Shown here piece after piece: positions 41,598 to 53,102 of a stretch of 55,299 bases of DNA. The notes below the pieces were generated by a model. That model was not told the DNA's origin and searched no databases. It saw only the letters and a program-made list of their open reading frames with translations. This DNA is from Pseudomonadota bacterium (GTDB lineage Bacteria; Pseudomonadota; Alphaproteobacteria; Rhodospirillales; Casp-alpha2): contig JADFMB010000003.1 in the NCBI GenBank assembly GCA_022564115.1, forward strand, positions 1 to 55,299, given 5' to 3'. Position numbers and translations under genes: made by a program. The stretch's first letter is position 1; every line of letters starts with the position of its first letter.

Positions 41598-42431
41598 CTA
41601 ATCGTCGCCGAACAGCGGACTGATCTCGGAAAACGGCGCCGCCGCGTCGGCGATGGGGAAGGTTCCATGGTCGGCGATCTCGCGCGCCGTGCGAAGAGCC
41701 GCGCCGAAGGCTACGCGGAACAGCCCGGAGCCGATACTGACTCGCTTGACGCCAAGGTCCGCGAGCTCCTTGACCGTCAAGGTCATGCCGGGAATTCCGG
41801 CCAGCACATTCACCGGCCGGTCGACGGAGGTGACGATGGCGCCGATTTGATCGTCGGTTTTTGGTCCCGGCGCATAGAGCACATCGGCGCCGGCATCCTG
41901 GAAGGCTTGCAGGCGCTTGATGGTGTCGTCCAGGTCCGGGCGGCCGCGCAGAAAATTCTCCGCCCGCGCCGTCAGCAAGAACGGGCGCGGGAGCGCGCGA
42001 ACCGCCTCGACGGCGGCCTGGACCCTTTCCACGGCCTCGGAAAATTCATAGATCCGGTTGTCGGGATCACCGCTGTCGTCCTCGATGGAACCGCCCGCGA
42101 GGCCGGTCTCGGCGGCGCGGCGGATGGTTTCGCCGATACGGTCCAGCGAATCCGCATAACAGTTCTCGAGGTCGGCGTTGACCGGCAAATCCGTGGCTTC
42201 CACCAGGTCGCGGCAATGGGCCAAGACCTGGTCCAGGGTCGAGGTGCCTTCCTGGCGGCCGGATGCAAAATCGAACCCGACGCTGGTGGTCGCCAATGCC
42301 TTGAAGCCGAGCTTGGCCAGCATGCGGGCCGAGCCGCGATCCCACGGGTTGGGGATAACGAAACAGCCGGGTTCGCCGTGCAGGGCCTTGAACGCCGCCG
42401 CCTTGTCCCCAAGTGGCATGTCACTACTCAC
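41598..42431 (-). CDS. isocitrate lyase/phosphoenolpyruvate mutase family protein
   Basis: FVIPNPWDRGSARMLAKLGFKALATTSVGFDFASG, LPVNADLENCY, GGSIEDDSGDPDNRIYE, TARAENFLRGRPDLDDTIKRLQAFQDAGADVLYAPG. Confidence 0.92.
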   Translation of the reverse strand: MSSDMPLGDKAAAFKALHGEPGCFVIPNPWDRGSARMLAKLGFKALATTSVGFDFASGRQEGTSTLDQVLAHCRDLVEATDLPVNADLENCYADSLDRIGETIRRAAETGLAGGSIEDDSGDPDNRIYEFSEAVERVQAAVEAVRALPRPFLLTARAENFLRGRPDLDDTIKRLQAFQDAGADVLYAPGPKTDDQIGAIVTSVDRPVNVLAGIPGMTLTVKELADLGVKRVSIGSGLFRVAFGAALRTAREIADHGTFPIADAAAPFSEISPLFGDD

Positions 42432-42510
42432 AATCCGTTCCCCATTAGAGATTCACCAACAGGGTTGATTGTGCGCCGGATACCGGCCGGTAGGCAATAT
42501 TTCCGCGCCC

Positions 42511-42615
42511 TAGAGCATGATGCATTTAGGATGGCTTATGTTTTATGCTCTATCTTATTGATATTACGCAAATTCGTCGTCGCGGATTGATTCAATCTGC
42601 TCGGGATTTGCCCTA
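42511..42615 (-). repeat. 105-bp TAGAGCA/TGCCCTA intergenic element, copy B (inverted relative to copy A)
   Basis: Reverse complement differs from 36138-36242 at only about two positions. Confidence 0.92.
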
Positions 42616-43215
42616 GTCGAAATCCCCGGCCAGGGTCCGGCGCACGGCCTCGGGCAGCCCCGCCATGTGGGTATATTTCTCATGCCCGATGCCGAGGGTG
42701 ACCTGGGCGTCGGGGGCCCGGAATTTTTCCACCTGATCGTCGGTGAACGGGAAGTGCAGGAACTGGATCGACTACGCCTTGCCGTCGGCGGTGGTCCTGT
42801 CCACGTCCTGTTCCGGGGTGGCGGTGATGGTTTCGCCGGAAAACGTCAGCGTCACCGTTTCCTCGACGCCGCCGAGGCCGGCCAGGAATTCGGCCCGGCG
42901 GCCCGGTTCGTCGATTTCGAACATCAACGTGGCGACCAGCTCGCGGCCGCCCGGGATCATCGGGTTGTAGGCCCGAAGCTCGCCCAAGATCTGCTGTTCG
43001 CCGCCCTTCTCGATGTACAGCATCTCATGCACCTGATGGAGCATGGTGTCGTAGGACTCGAAATAGAAGGTCGCGTCGGGGCCGACGCCGACGCGGCGGT
43101 GTTTCTTCAATTCGGCGACGGCGCGTTTCCTTTCAGGCCGCACGGCGGCGTAGTCCTCCGGGCTCAGGATGTCGGCGCGGGTGATTTCGTGCCGGGGGAT
43201 CATTGGGGGGGACAA
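42613..43215 (-). pseudogene. DUF3501 family protein interrupted by a single in-frame TAG codon
   Basis: MSPPMIPRHEITRADILSPEDYAAVRPERKRAVAELKKHRRVGVGPDATFYFES...DRTTADGKA*SIQFLHFPFTDDQVEKFRAPDAQVTLGIGHEKYTHMAGLPEAVRRTLAGDFD*; the frame is intact either side of the TAG at 42772-42774. Confidence 0.8.
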
Positions 43216-43227
43216 GGTTAAGTCTCC

Positions 43228-43985
43228 TTACAGCCCGTAAGCTTGGGCGATCAGTTCGATGGGGTGCTGGGCGGCGCTGACGCGGGTGGCCATGGAGGCG
43301 GAGTCCCCGCCCAGGCGCTCGACCCCTTGCAGGATATGGTCGCGGGCCAGCGGGCACTCGGACACCAGGTGCCTGGGATTCCGCTTGGCGACGTCGCGGG
43401 CCACCGGCTTGCCGTTCTTGAGGCCGACCTCGAAATTGTCCTTCATCACCCCCCACGTTCCCCCGTGCCCCGAGCAGCGCTCGATTACCGAAATCTCCGT
43501 TTCCGGCACGAGACGCAGCATCTCGGCCGCCTTCCGGCCCATGTTCTGGGCCCGGGCATGGCACGCGATATGGACGGTGACGCCGCCGTCGAGCGGGCTC
43601 AGGCCATCGGCCAGGCCTTCGTTTTTTGCGATTTCGACCAGGTATTCGCTGATGTCGGACGTGGCGCCGCTCAATCGTTTGACGGCTTCGTCGCCGGGCA
43701 CGATCAGCGGCCACTCGAACTTCAGCATCAACGCGCACGACGGCACCAGCGCAATCACGTCGTAGCCTTTATCGATCCAGGCGCCCAGATCGGCGGCCGT
43801 GGCCTTGGCGCTTTTCGCCACCGCCTCGATGTCGCCGTGTTCCAGTTGCGGCATGCCGCAGCACCGGGGATGGACGATTTGCGTCTCGACGCCGTTTTTG
43901 GCCAGCACCTTGAGGGCCGCCTCGCCGATGGCGGGGTTGTTGTAGTTGCCGAAGCAGGTGGCGTAGAGGACCGCCTTACCAGCCC
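43228..43985 (-). pseudogene. C-terminal CCG-domain part of a heterodisulfide-reductase/GlpC-like Fe-S oxidoreductase, N-terminal half missing
   Basis: KAVLYATCFGNYNNPAIGEAALKVLAKNGVETQIVHPRCCGMPQLEHGD...VTVHIACHARAQNMGRKAAEML...ERCSGHGGTWG; no ferredoxin half upstream. Confidence 0.8.
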
Positions 43986-44161
43986 TCGACCCGGAGCAGG
44001 GCCGTGACACGACGATAGCCGTAACGACCGTACTTCCCGGCAAGATGGACAATGTCCTCCGTCAAGGCCATCTCATCGTCCGGCGTCACCAACTCACGGC
44101 GCTGTGTCGATCTGGGTCGTCCCAGATAATTCAATTGCAACACGGCCGAGCAGCGGGTCAT
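43976..44161 (-). mobile_element. IS3-family transposase OrfB fragment (N-terminal part only)
   Basis: LGRPRSTQRRELVTPDDEMALTEDIVHLAGKYGRYGYRRVTALLRVEGW: HTH_21-like 'GYRRxxALLRxEGW' motif; truncated. Confidence 0.8.
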
Positions 44162-44336
44162 GAGGGCTTGGCGTTAAGGCGGCGTTTCAAGGTGTCTTGA
44201 AACGCTGCCCTAATTTCTTGTCCATGATTTCCACAGGTTTGCGGGGGATTTGCGCAGCCTTGATCTAGTCCTGATTACTCAATACTCGCTCTTGGCTGCG
44301 CATTAGAAGCCCTCGAAGGAATCCTCTCCGTTGAGA

Positions 44337-46571
<2,235 letters not shown>

Positions 46572-46771
46572 TTATTCAAACACATCCGGCAACCATGAAA
46601 GATCTCGAAGACCCAGGTGGTTTCCTTTTATGAGGATAGCAAGTTGGTTTGTGATGATCTAGGGGGTCACGTCAGCGACGGTCATAGCGCGTCGAACTGA
46701 ATCTCAGAAGTTATTGGTCCGGTGACTTTTCTCGGCCATTCCGCACCTATTTTTCGAAATCCTAAATCTGA

Positions 46772-46856
46772 ATGGCTGCTTTTCCCCAAAGCGGGCGTTC
46801 ATACCACACCGAAATCGTGAATTTGACAGGCCGCTAACGGCCATTAGCGGACGCGC
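46772..46856. repeat. GTCCGCTTT/AAAGCGGAC-type palindromic intergenic repeat, copy 1
   Basis: aatggctgcttttccccaaagcgggcgttc ... ggccgctaacggccattagcggacg. Confidence 0.65.
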
Positions 46857-46867
46857 CAATACCCTGG

Positions 46868-48001
46868 TCAATTTCTCTCCGGAGGTAAGGACTGATCCCA
46901 TCCGAGCACACTATATTTTCTGAGAACCTCAATGGTGTCTTCCAGCGGAAGTGCTTCGACCGTGCCGTGGTGCCCATGTATCGTTGTTGCGCGAAAAAGT
47001 GAATTGTATACAGCTTCTTCGGTGGCCTCGGCGACGGCCTGGAAGAGTGGGGATAGACGGCTATTTGGTACAAGTGATTCGGTAGTACCAGTGGTCGAGA
47101 AAGCGATAATGTAGTCGCCTGAGCCGTTAGTCATGCTGGCACCCGTACGGGACAATCCGACCAGGGCACGTTTGGATACGCGTTCGAGCGCGCGTGCATC
47201 AAGAGGCGCATCTGTCGCGACGACGATCATTATGCTTCCGTCAGCGTGTTCACCCAGATCGTGCTGGAAGGCATAATCGCCTAGTTCTCGCCCGACCGGC
47301 GCACCATTGATCGTCAGAACGCCTCCGAAATTAGACTGGACGAGTACTCCCACCGTAAAGCCGCCCAAGGAGGCTGGCAACTCACGCGAACTCGTACCGA
47401 TACCGCCCTTCCATCCGAATGCTCGCGTGCCTGTCCCTGCGCCGACTGACCCTTCGGCAACTGGGCCGGTCGAGGCAACCGACAGCGCGTGAAAGACATG
47501 CTCACGCTCGACCGGGCGGGCGCGAATATCGTTTAAGAAACCGTCGTTGGTCTCGCCAACGACAGGATTAATCGACCCAACGCCTTGCATGCCTGGTTGC
47601 GCCAGGAGCGCTTCGACCATGAAGTCGGCTGCCTTCCATACACACAACGTGCAAGTCAAAAGGATAGGGGTCTCTAACTCGCCGAGTTCACGGACCTGCG
47701 TTACACCAAGCAACTTTCCGAAACCGTTGCCGACGTAGATGGCCGCTGGCACTCGCTCGCGGAAAATGTTTCCGCCATGTGGCAGGATAGCGGTCACTCC
47801 CGTGCGCACCGCGTCGCCTTCTATAATCGTTGTGTGCCCGACACGGACACCGTCTACGTCGGTGATTGCATTTAATTGCCCTGAAGGCAAGATTCCGACG
47901 ATTATGCCGACGTCTCGCGCCCTTGGCCGCTCGCTTAACGATTGGCTTATCACCGGCGATTCAGAAAAAAGTATCAAAAGCAGAATCAGAAGAAGGCGCA
48001 T
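46868..48001 (-). CDS. P1 family (DmpA-type) aminopeptidase, exported
   Basis: From MRLLLILLLILFSESPVISQ (signal): ITDVDGVRVGHTTI, VGSINPVVGETNDGFLNDIR, GSVGAGTGTRAFGWKGGIGTSSR, GVLVQSNFGG. Confidence 0.88.
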   Translation of the reverse strand: MRLLLILLLILFSESPVISQSLSERPRARDVGIIVGILPSGQLNAITDVDGVRVGHTTIIEGDAVRTGVTAILPHGGNIFRERVPAAIYVGNGFGKLLGVTQVRELGELETPILLTCTLCVWKAADFMVEALLAQPGMQGVGSINPVVGETNDGFLNDIRARPVEREHVFHALSVASTGPVAEGSVGAGTGTRAFGWKGGIGTSSRELPASLGGFTVGVLVQSNFGGVLTINGAPVGRELGDYAFQHDLGEHADGSIMIVVATDAPLDARALERVSKRALVGLSRTGASMTNGSGDYIIAFSTTGTTESLVPNSRLSPLFQAVAEATEEAVYNSLFRATTIHGHHGTVEALPLEDTIEVLRKYSVLGWDQSLPPERN

Positions 48002-48111
48002 AATTCCATCCAGGTTAGGGCGGTAAACGTTCGTATCAAGACATCCCAAGGCTTCGACGTACAGTCAGACAGTCTTTGGAAACACAGCACCATCTAATAG
48101 TTTAAGGGCCT

Positions 48112-48246
48112 AATGTCCGCTTTGGGTCATTAGCGGCCCTTTTCAGCCATTCTAGCCTAACGGCCGCTTTCGGGTGTAAGGCGGCCAGTCAGCAAGCAAT
48201 TTTCAGATTCCCAATTTTGAACGGCAGCTTTTCCCAATAGCGGACC
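48112..48246. repeat. GTCCGCTTT-type palindromic intergenic repeat, copy 2
   Basis: aatgtccgctttgggtcattagcggccc ... aacggcagcttttcccaatagcggac. Confidence 0.7.
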
Positions 48247-48261
48247 TCGTAAGAGCTGCGG

Positions 48262-49188
48262 CTACTGCTGATGATGCGCAGCGACTTGCTCGTCAGACAG
48301 CCTCAAAAAGCGAGCTGCGTTGTTGTACAAAATGTCACGTTTCTGTTCTTCGGTCAGAAAATCGGCGGCCTCTATCATCTCGATGTTTTCACCGATTACC
48401 TCTGGCCAGATCATTTGGTCGGACCCAAACATCAAGCGCTTGCCAAGTCCATTGTCCACAAGGTCTTTCATGAATCTGTATGCGACTGGTTGGGCCGCAA
48501 TGTGAAGGATCGTAGATAGATCGGCATACACTGAGGGGTACTGATACATCAGCGAGGTAACCTCCTCAAGGAATGGCCAGCCAGCGTTTTCCAGGTAAAT
48601 TCGAAGGCCAGGATACTTCTGTAACACTTTCCCAACTCGTAGAGGGTTTCCCAAATGAATCGGGAAGTCCGGACTTCCACCAAGACCCAAAACGTGTACA
48701 TGAACCGGGACGTCCAGTTCGTGCGCAAGAGCCAGCAACGGATCAACCGATGGATCATCGATTGCTATTCCTTCGTACTGGAAACCCAATTCGCCCAGCA
48801 CCTGTACCTGGCCTGTCTCAAGTAATGTTCGCAACTCAGAAAAGGCAATGTCTTCGGGTCGCCGAAGCGCCAGACCTACCACAAACTTTTCGCTTTCGCC
48901 CTCTGTCCATCTCAAAACCCCGTCGCGGTCACCACTGACTACGGCAAGGACCACATTGTATTTATCCATTTCTTCGAGAGCACTTGAGCGCAATAAAGTT
49001 GGATCATTTACTTGCGACGGGCGGCTTTCGCATGGTTGTGGAAAACAGAAGCGTTGTTCAGCCCAAATGTTTGTGTGCGAATGCAAATGCATATCGATGA
49101 CAGGCTGCCGCCTATCCTGAGCTTGAATTGGGCCAGTCAACACGACGAAGATTGATAAGGAATATAGCAGCGAGTTAAATTGCTTCAT
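48262..49188 (-). CDS. exported amidohydrolase family protein
   Basis: From MKQFNSLLYSLSIFVVLTGPIQAQ (signal): PVIDMHLHSHTNIWAEQ, GELGFQYEGIAIDDPSVDPLLALAHELDVPVHVHVLG, YLENAGWPFLEEVTSLMYQYPSVYADLS, LMFGSDQMIWPEVIGENIEMI. Confidence 0.85.
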   Translation of the reverse strand: MKQFNSLLYSLSIFVVLTGPIQAQDRRQPVIDMHLHSHTNIWAEQRFCFPQPCESRPSQVNDPTLLRSSALEEMDKYNVVLAVVSGDRDGVLRWTEGESEKFVVGLALRRPEDIAFSELRTLLETGQVQVLGELGFQYEGIAIDDPSVDPLLALAHELDVPVHVHVLGLGGSPDFPIHLGNPLRVGKVLQKYPGLRIYLENAGWPFLEEVTSLMYQYPSVYADLSTILHIAAQPVAYRFMKDLVDNGLGKRLMFGSDQMIWPEVIGENIEMIEAADFLTEEQKRDILYNNAARFLRLSDEQVAAHHQQ

Positions 49189-49234
49189 GTGCGTTCCCCG
49201 GCAATATGGGTTATTCCATAAAGGATAGCAGTGG

Positions 49235-49308
49235 CATGTCCGCTTTGGGTCATTAGCAGACCTTTTTCTTGATTCTAGCTCAATGGCCGCTTCCGCGCGT
49301 AACCCGGA
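49235..49308. repeat. GTCCGCTTT-type palindromic intergenic repeat, copy 3
   Basis: catgtccgctttgggtcattagcagacc ... caatggccgcttccgcgcgtaacccgg. Confidence 0.65.
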
Positions 49309-49540
49309 CGCTGAGACAATAGTTTTCGCTGCCTGTAGCGGCGTAATCTCGCTGCGCTCCAACCGTTGCATGACCCGCCTAACGTTGACCGAGTCTAAGT
49401 CTACCGTTGCTAAAGCGTCCCCGAGTTTCAACAGCTCGTCGATCTGCCATCTGTCCATGGTTCCGATGATCGCGAGCCGTGGGGGAGGGTGCTGGGGGGT
49501 CTTTCTGGTTATTCCGAGCATTTATGCCACACTATTGAAC

Positions 49541-50176
49541 ATGTGTAATGGTTTTTACGAATGCGAAGTTGCCGGGCAAATGGCGACGTGGCTGGCCGCA
49601 GTCGGCACGATTGGAGCCGTTGTTGTAGTGCTAACCGCTGAGTGGTGGTGGAGGAAGCTCCACGGGCCAAGGCTTCGATTGAGTTTTGGCGCGGATGCAG
49701 ACTACCAGACCTTTACGATCGTGACCGATAACCAAACGGGAAAAGCCGTAGGTGGAGCCCATTATATTCGAGTGAAGGTACAGAATAGTAGGAAGGCGAC
49801 CGCTGAGAAGTGCCGCGCATATTTAGTCAACATAGAAAAGTTCAATGATGCGGAAGACAATTTTGAATCTACATTGTTTTGCGACAGCATCCGATTGAAG
49901 TGGTCCTGTATGGGTAGAGATTCCGATTCTGTCACGCCGCTGGATCTACCCAATGGCGTCAACCAATTTGTGGATTTAATCGAAACACAACAGGGGCACT
50001 CAGTTTTTTCGATCCAAATGCATCCGCATATGAACCGCTACGAGTACTTACAGGCAGAAAAAGGAATATTTCGATTTACGGTTTTGGTAACTGGCAATCG
50101 TGTCGTGCCGAAAAAAATCCCGATCATTTTCGAATGGTCTGGCGTATGGGATGAATTCAAAGCATATCGTGGTTAG
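49541..50176 (+). CDS. hypothetical protein with one N-terminal TM segment
   Basis: From MCNGFYECEVAGQMATWLAAVGTIGAVVVVLTAEWWWRKLHGPRLRLSFGADADYQTF; upstream part of the listed ORF overlaps a repeat and is probably not coding. Confidence 0.6.
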   Translation: MCNGFYECEVAGQMATWLAAVGTIGAVVVVLTAEWWWRKLHGPRLRLSFGADADYQTFTIVTDNQTGKAVGGAHYIRVKVQNSRKATAEKCRAYLVNIEKFNDAEDNFESTLFCDSIRLKWSCMGRDSDSVTPLDLPNGVNQFVDLIETQQGHSVFSIQMHPHMNRYEYLQAEKGIFRFTVLVTGNRVVPKKIPIIFEWSGVWDEFKAYRG

Positions 50177-50250
50177 CCGGAATTCTACTCGCCGGGGCTG
50201 CGGCAGTCATACGGTATTATGATTGTCTCGTTTTCTCGGAGGCACAAACC

Positions 50251-50601
50251 ATGAATGCTATTCTCAAGACTGTAATCGCTCTAATGCTTCTCACGATTTC
50301 GCCGGCAGCGTTCGCCGATACCGGTCACTATTGCGAATTCAGAATGGATTACAGTGGTGACTTTGTTGCCATTGGTGCGGTGATAGAAAAGTTCGAAGCC
50401 AGATGTAAAAAAGGCGACGCTCTAGTAATTCGGCTCGTAGGCCAGAGCGACGATCAATCGGTTGTCGGAACACGTGTCGAGCTACTCGCGCCCACCGCCG
50501 CAAAATTCTGTGACCTAACGCAGCCCATTAGTTTCACCGGGCAAGCGTCGGCGGTATGTACTTACCGAGGCGGGCGGCGAACGATTCGGCCATTGAGTTA
50601 G
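50251..50601 (+). CDS. hypothetical exported protein
   Basis: MNAILKTVIALMLLTISPAAFADTGHYCEF: clear signal peptide. Confidence 0.6.
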   Translation: MNAILKTVIALMLLTISPAAFADTGHYCEFRMDYSGDFVAIGAVIEKFEARCKKGDALVIRLVGQSDDQSVVGTRVELLAPTAAKFCDLTQPISFTGQASAVCTYRGGRRTIRPLS

Positions 50602-50844
50602 TTCCAGATTCCGACTTTGCAGAACGTATCGAACAGTTGCGACTGAGCTGAATCGTACCGGTCGAACTCACGGAACACGCGCGCCGTGTTCAATTCGGAT
50701 TGCTCCGCGGCATAGCGCTGCATCGCCGTATCATACGGCGCCCGAAGCGCGTCGGAGAGCCTACGATATTCTGATCGGGTCATCATGGCTCGGAATATAG
50801 CGCGCCGGGTCGGTTGATCGAGCGGCGGTCGTCACATGATCGAT

Positions 50845-50940
50845 GAATGTCCGCTTTTCCCGAAAGCGGACGTTCAGGTACCGTGAAAACTCCAGAATTT
50901 AAGGTCTGCTTTCGGCCACAAGCGGACGTTCGTTGACCGT
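50845..50940. repeat. GTCCGCTTT/AAAGCGGAC palindromic intergenic repeat, copy 4
   Basis: gaatgtccgcttttcccgaaagcggacgttc and aaggtctgctttcggccacaagcggacgttcg. Confidence 0.75.
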
Positions 50941-50977
50941 TATCCAAAACCTTCTCGCTTCGGTTCGGTGATTTCAG

Positions 50978-52801
50978 TCAGGGTTCCAGGCGATATCCCA
51001 CATTCGTGAAACCCACGGAATCGTCTCTTCCACCCCATACGATCACTGAATCACCGATGGCGATTACCGTGGCATCAGTCGTGGGCGCTCCAGGAAATGA
51101 AGTGACCGGGTGCCAACCATCACGCTGCGCGTCATAAGCGTAGCCCTCGGTGAAGTCTTCGTTCCAGCTGAGCATGCGGCCATTTAGCCAGACGGCGTTC
51201 GGCGTCGCGATCGACTCGCACGCATCCACAACTGTCTGCCATTGCTCCTGCACGCTATCGTAGCGGCGCGCTTCGGAGACGATCACAGATGCAAACTCGT
51301 TGGTAACCGGATCTCTGATGACATCACTCCAGGGGGACCAGACCATCATGTCTGTGCCGGCCTGAACGACACTGTCGGGAATGGACGTGGACTTGGTAAT
51401 GTCGGGTGCATTTTGCGTGGGTAATGGCGTCCAGACGTCGGAGACCGGGTCATACACGCCACCGTTAGAAACTGGGAAGTTCGCGCTCCCGTTGGTAGAC
51501 ACGCCACCCCAGACAATCATCCGCTGTCCATCGAATACAGCATGGTGACCGGTACGCACTGCCGGCGCATTGACGGATGACATCACCGTCCAGGTATCTG
51601 TGGACGGATCATATCGCCTGCCATCAGAGTTGAGCCCGATTTCGTCCCAACCACCACCCCAAACTATTAACTCCGTGCCAGTCCAAATCGCCGTGTGTCC
51701 ATTTCGTTCTGACGGTGCAGCATTTGTACTCATCGGCGTCCAGCTATCGGTCGCTGGATCGTAGCGTGCTCCGTCACGCAGAAAAAAAGTTTGCCCTATT
51801 CCTCCCCAGACAATCATCTCTGTACCCGTCCACGTTGCCGAGTGTTCTTCGCGTGCTGATGGCGCACCAATAGACGATATGTCACTCCATTGATCCAAGG
51901 CCGGGTTGTACCGGGCACCGTCATCGAAAAGCTGCTGTCCTCTTCCGCCCCAGACAATCATCTCGGCACCAGTCCATACCACACTGTTATCCGTGCGACC
52001 CGCCAGATTCGCAGGTACTGCAATGGACGTCCAGCTTCCTTCGGCCAGGTACGGCGTAGTGAATGACCACGACGACGGCGGCAGCGGGTTGCCTCCCAGG
52101 TCCGTGATTCCGGCGTTCAGGTGAGCGGTATAGGTCATGGCCGAATTTAGCGGTGTTGCGGGTGTAAACGTCGCGATGAGATCATTCAAGACCACCTCAC
52201 CATCCACCGGCGTGCCAGTGCTGTCTTCCAACATAAAGGTGGCTGCCGTTACGGTATCGGGATTGAGCAACTTGTCGAACAGGACTGAGATAGCACGGTC
52301 CGGCGCCACGCATACATCGCCAGCTACTGGCGACTCTGCAACCTTGGTCGGTGGCGTAAGGTCCGGGACCGTTGTGAACGACCATGTAAATTCATCGGCG
52401 AGCGAGTTACCGTGGCTATCTGTGATTGCGGTCGTGAGCCTTACGGTGTAAGTGGTACCGAATTGCAGCGATTCGTTGGGCGTGAAAGTCGCGTGGCTGG
52501 GAATGTTTATTTGTCCCTCGAAGGTGTATCTAACAATGCCCGGCACGGTGGTTCCGGTCTGGTCTTCAACAATGAAGCTTGTCGAATCAACTGTCGAGCT
52601 GCTCAGGTTCTCGGAAAAATCAGCGCGTACAACGGTGCCATTGACCGCAACGTCGATGCTGTTATTCACTGGAAACACCGAGGTTACTGTCGGTGGATTG
52701 GCGACACGAACGATCGTGATCGATGCGGTGGCGCCGGTTTCAGCTCTTGCCGTAATTCGATTCTCGCCGATATTGAGATCAAAAGAGCCAAAGAGGACTG
52801 T
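50978..52801 (-). CDS. Ig-like (BIG/SbsA-type) plus kelch-repeat protein, 5' end truncated
   Basis: Two Ig-like repeats (FTPNESLQFGTTYTVRLTTAITDSHGNSLADEFTWSFTT / FTPATPLNSAMTYTAHLNAGITDLGGNPLPPSSWSFTT) and kelch-type W-TG-EMIVWGG repeats; frame continues above the listed Met to about 52801 as TVLFGSFDLNIGENRITARAETGATASITIVRVANPPTVTSVFPVN before hitting the AT-rich segment. Confidence 0.8.
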   Translation of the reverse strand, partial: TVLFGSFDLNIGENRITARAETGATASITIVRVANPPTVTSVFPVNNSIDVAVNGTVVRADFSENLSSSTVDSTSFIVEDQTGTTVPGIVRYTFEGQINIPSHATFTPNESLQFGTTYTVRLTTAITDSHGNSLADEFTWSFTTVPDLTPPTKVAESPVAGDVCVAPDRAISVLFDKLLNPDTVTAATFMLEDSTGTPVDGEVVLNDLIATFTPATPLNSAMTYTAHLNAGITDLGGNPLPPSSWSFTTPYLAEGSWTSIAVPANLAGRTDNSVVWTGAEMIVWGGRGQQLFDDGARYNPALDQWSDISSIGAPSAREEHSATWTGTEMIVWGGIGQTFFLRDGARYDPATDSWTPMSTNAAPSERNGHTAIWTGTELIVWGGGWDEIGLNSDGRRYDPSTDTWTVMSSVNAPAVRTGHHAVFDGQRMIVWGGVSTNGSANFPVSNGGVYDPVSDVWTPLPTQNAPDITKSTSIPDSVVQAGTDMMVWSPWSDVIRDPVTNEFASVIVSEARRYDSVQEQWQTVVDACESIATPNAVWLNGRMLSWNEDFTEGYAYDAQRDGWHPVTSFPGAPTTDATVIAIGDSVIVWGGRDDSVGFTNVGYRLEP

Positions 52802-52966
52802 ATGAACGATTTCGAGTTAAAGCATGTCTGTGACCTTAAAGCGATAATCAATTATGCTATTAAGAATCGGTTTCCTTCTATGGAGAGGAAGTTAAGGAGG
52901 AAGACATTGGCAGGAGACTTTAGACCAAAGAAATATTTTAGTACCAGCTATGAAAAGAGGACGTAA
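52802..52966 (+). CDS. small basic ORF (54 aa) in AT-rich phage-like segment
   Basis: MNDFELKHVCDLKAIINYAIKNRFPSMERKLRRKTLAGDFRPKKYFSTSYEKRT; overlaps the next small ORF; begins at the composition break. Confidence 0.45.
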   Translation: MNDFELKHVCDLKAIINYAIKNRFPSMERKLRRKTLAGDFRPKKYFSTSYEKRT

Positions 52967-53102
52967 GAATCTTATCATTACAATAGGATCAATCCTTGTA
53001 CTCGCAGGGATACTAGCCTATTTCTGTAACGCACGGGAGTTTACAGTAATAACACTAGCATTAGCGATTGAGAAAATATTAGATAATTTGAGGTATACAT
53101 AA
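52950..53102 (+). CDS. small single-TM protein (50 aa)
   Basis: MKRGRKNLIITIGSILVLAGILAYFCNAREFTVITLALAIEKILDNLRYT; stop overlaps the next start (TAATG). Below the ORF-track cutoff. Confidence 0.5.
   Translation: MKRGRKNLIITIGSILVLAGILAYFCNAREFTVITLALAIEKILDNLRYT

Noticed and set aside
42772-42774. Pyrrolysine or programmed amber readthrough in DUF3501
   Set aside because: No pyl genes in the window, neighbouring gene also degraded, and a second DUF3501 tail with a different TAG looks like ordinary decay; kept only as an alternative.
49190-49521. N-terminal extension of the amidohydrolase ORF (MLGITRKTPQH...RLERSEITPLQAAKTI)
   Set aside because: Precedes a clear signal-peptide start at 49188 and runs through a palindromic repeat; could be an eroded gene fragment but not supportable.
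50598-50786. 62-aa minus-strand ORF (MMTRSEYRRLSDALRAPYDTAMQ...)
   Set aside because: Plausible small protein but no independent support; left uncalled.
46772-50940. CRISPR array formed by the GTCCGCTTT repeats
   Set aside because: Only four widely separated, imperfect intergenic sites; no regular spacers and no cas genes.
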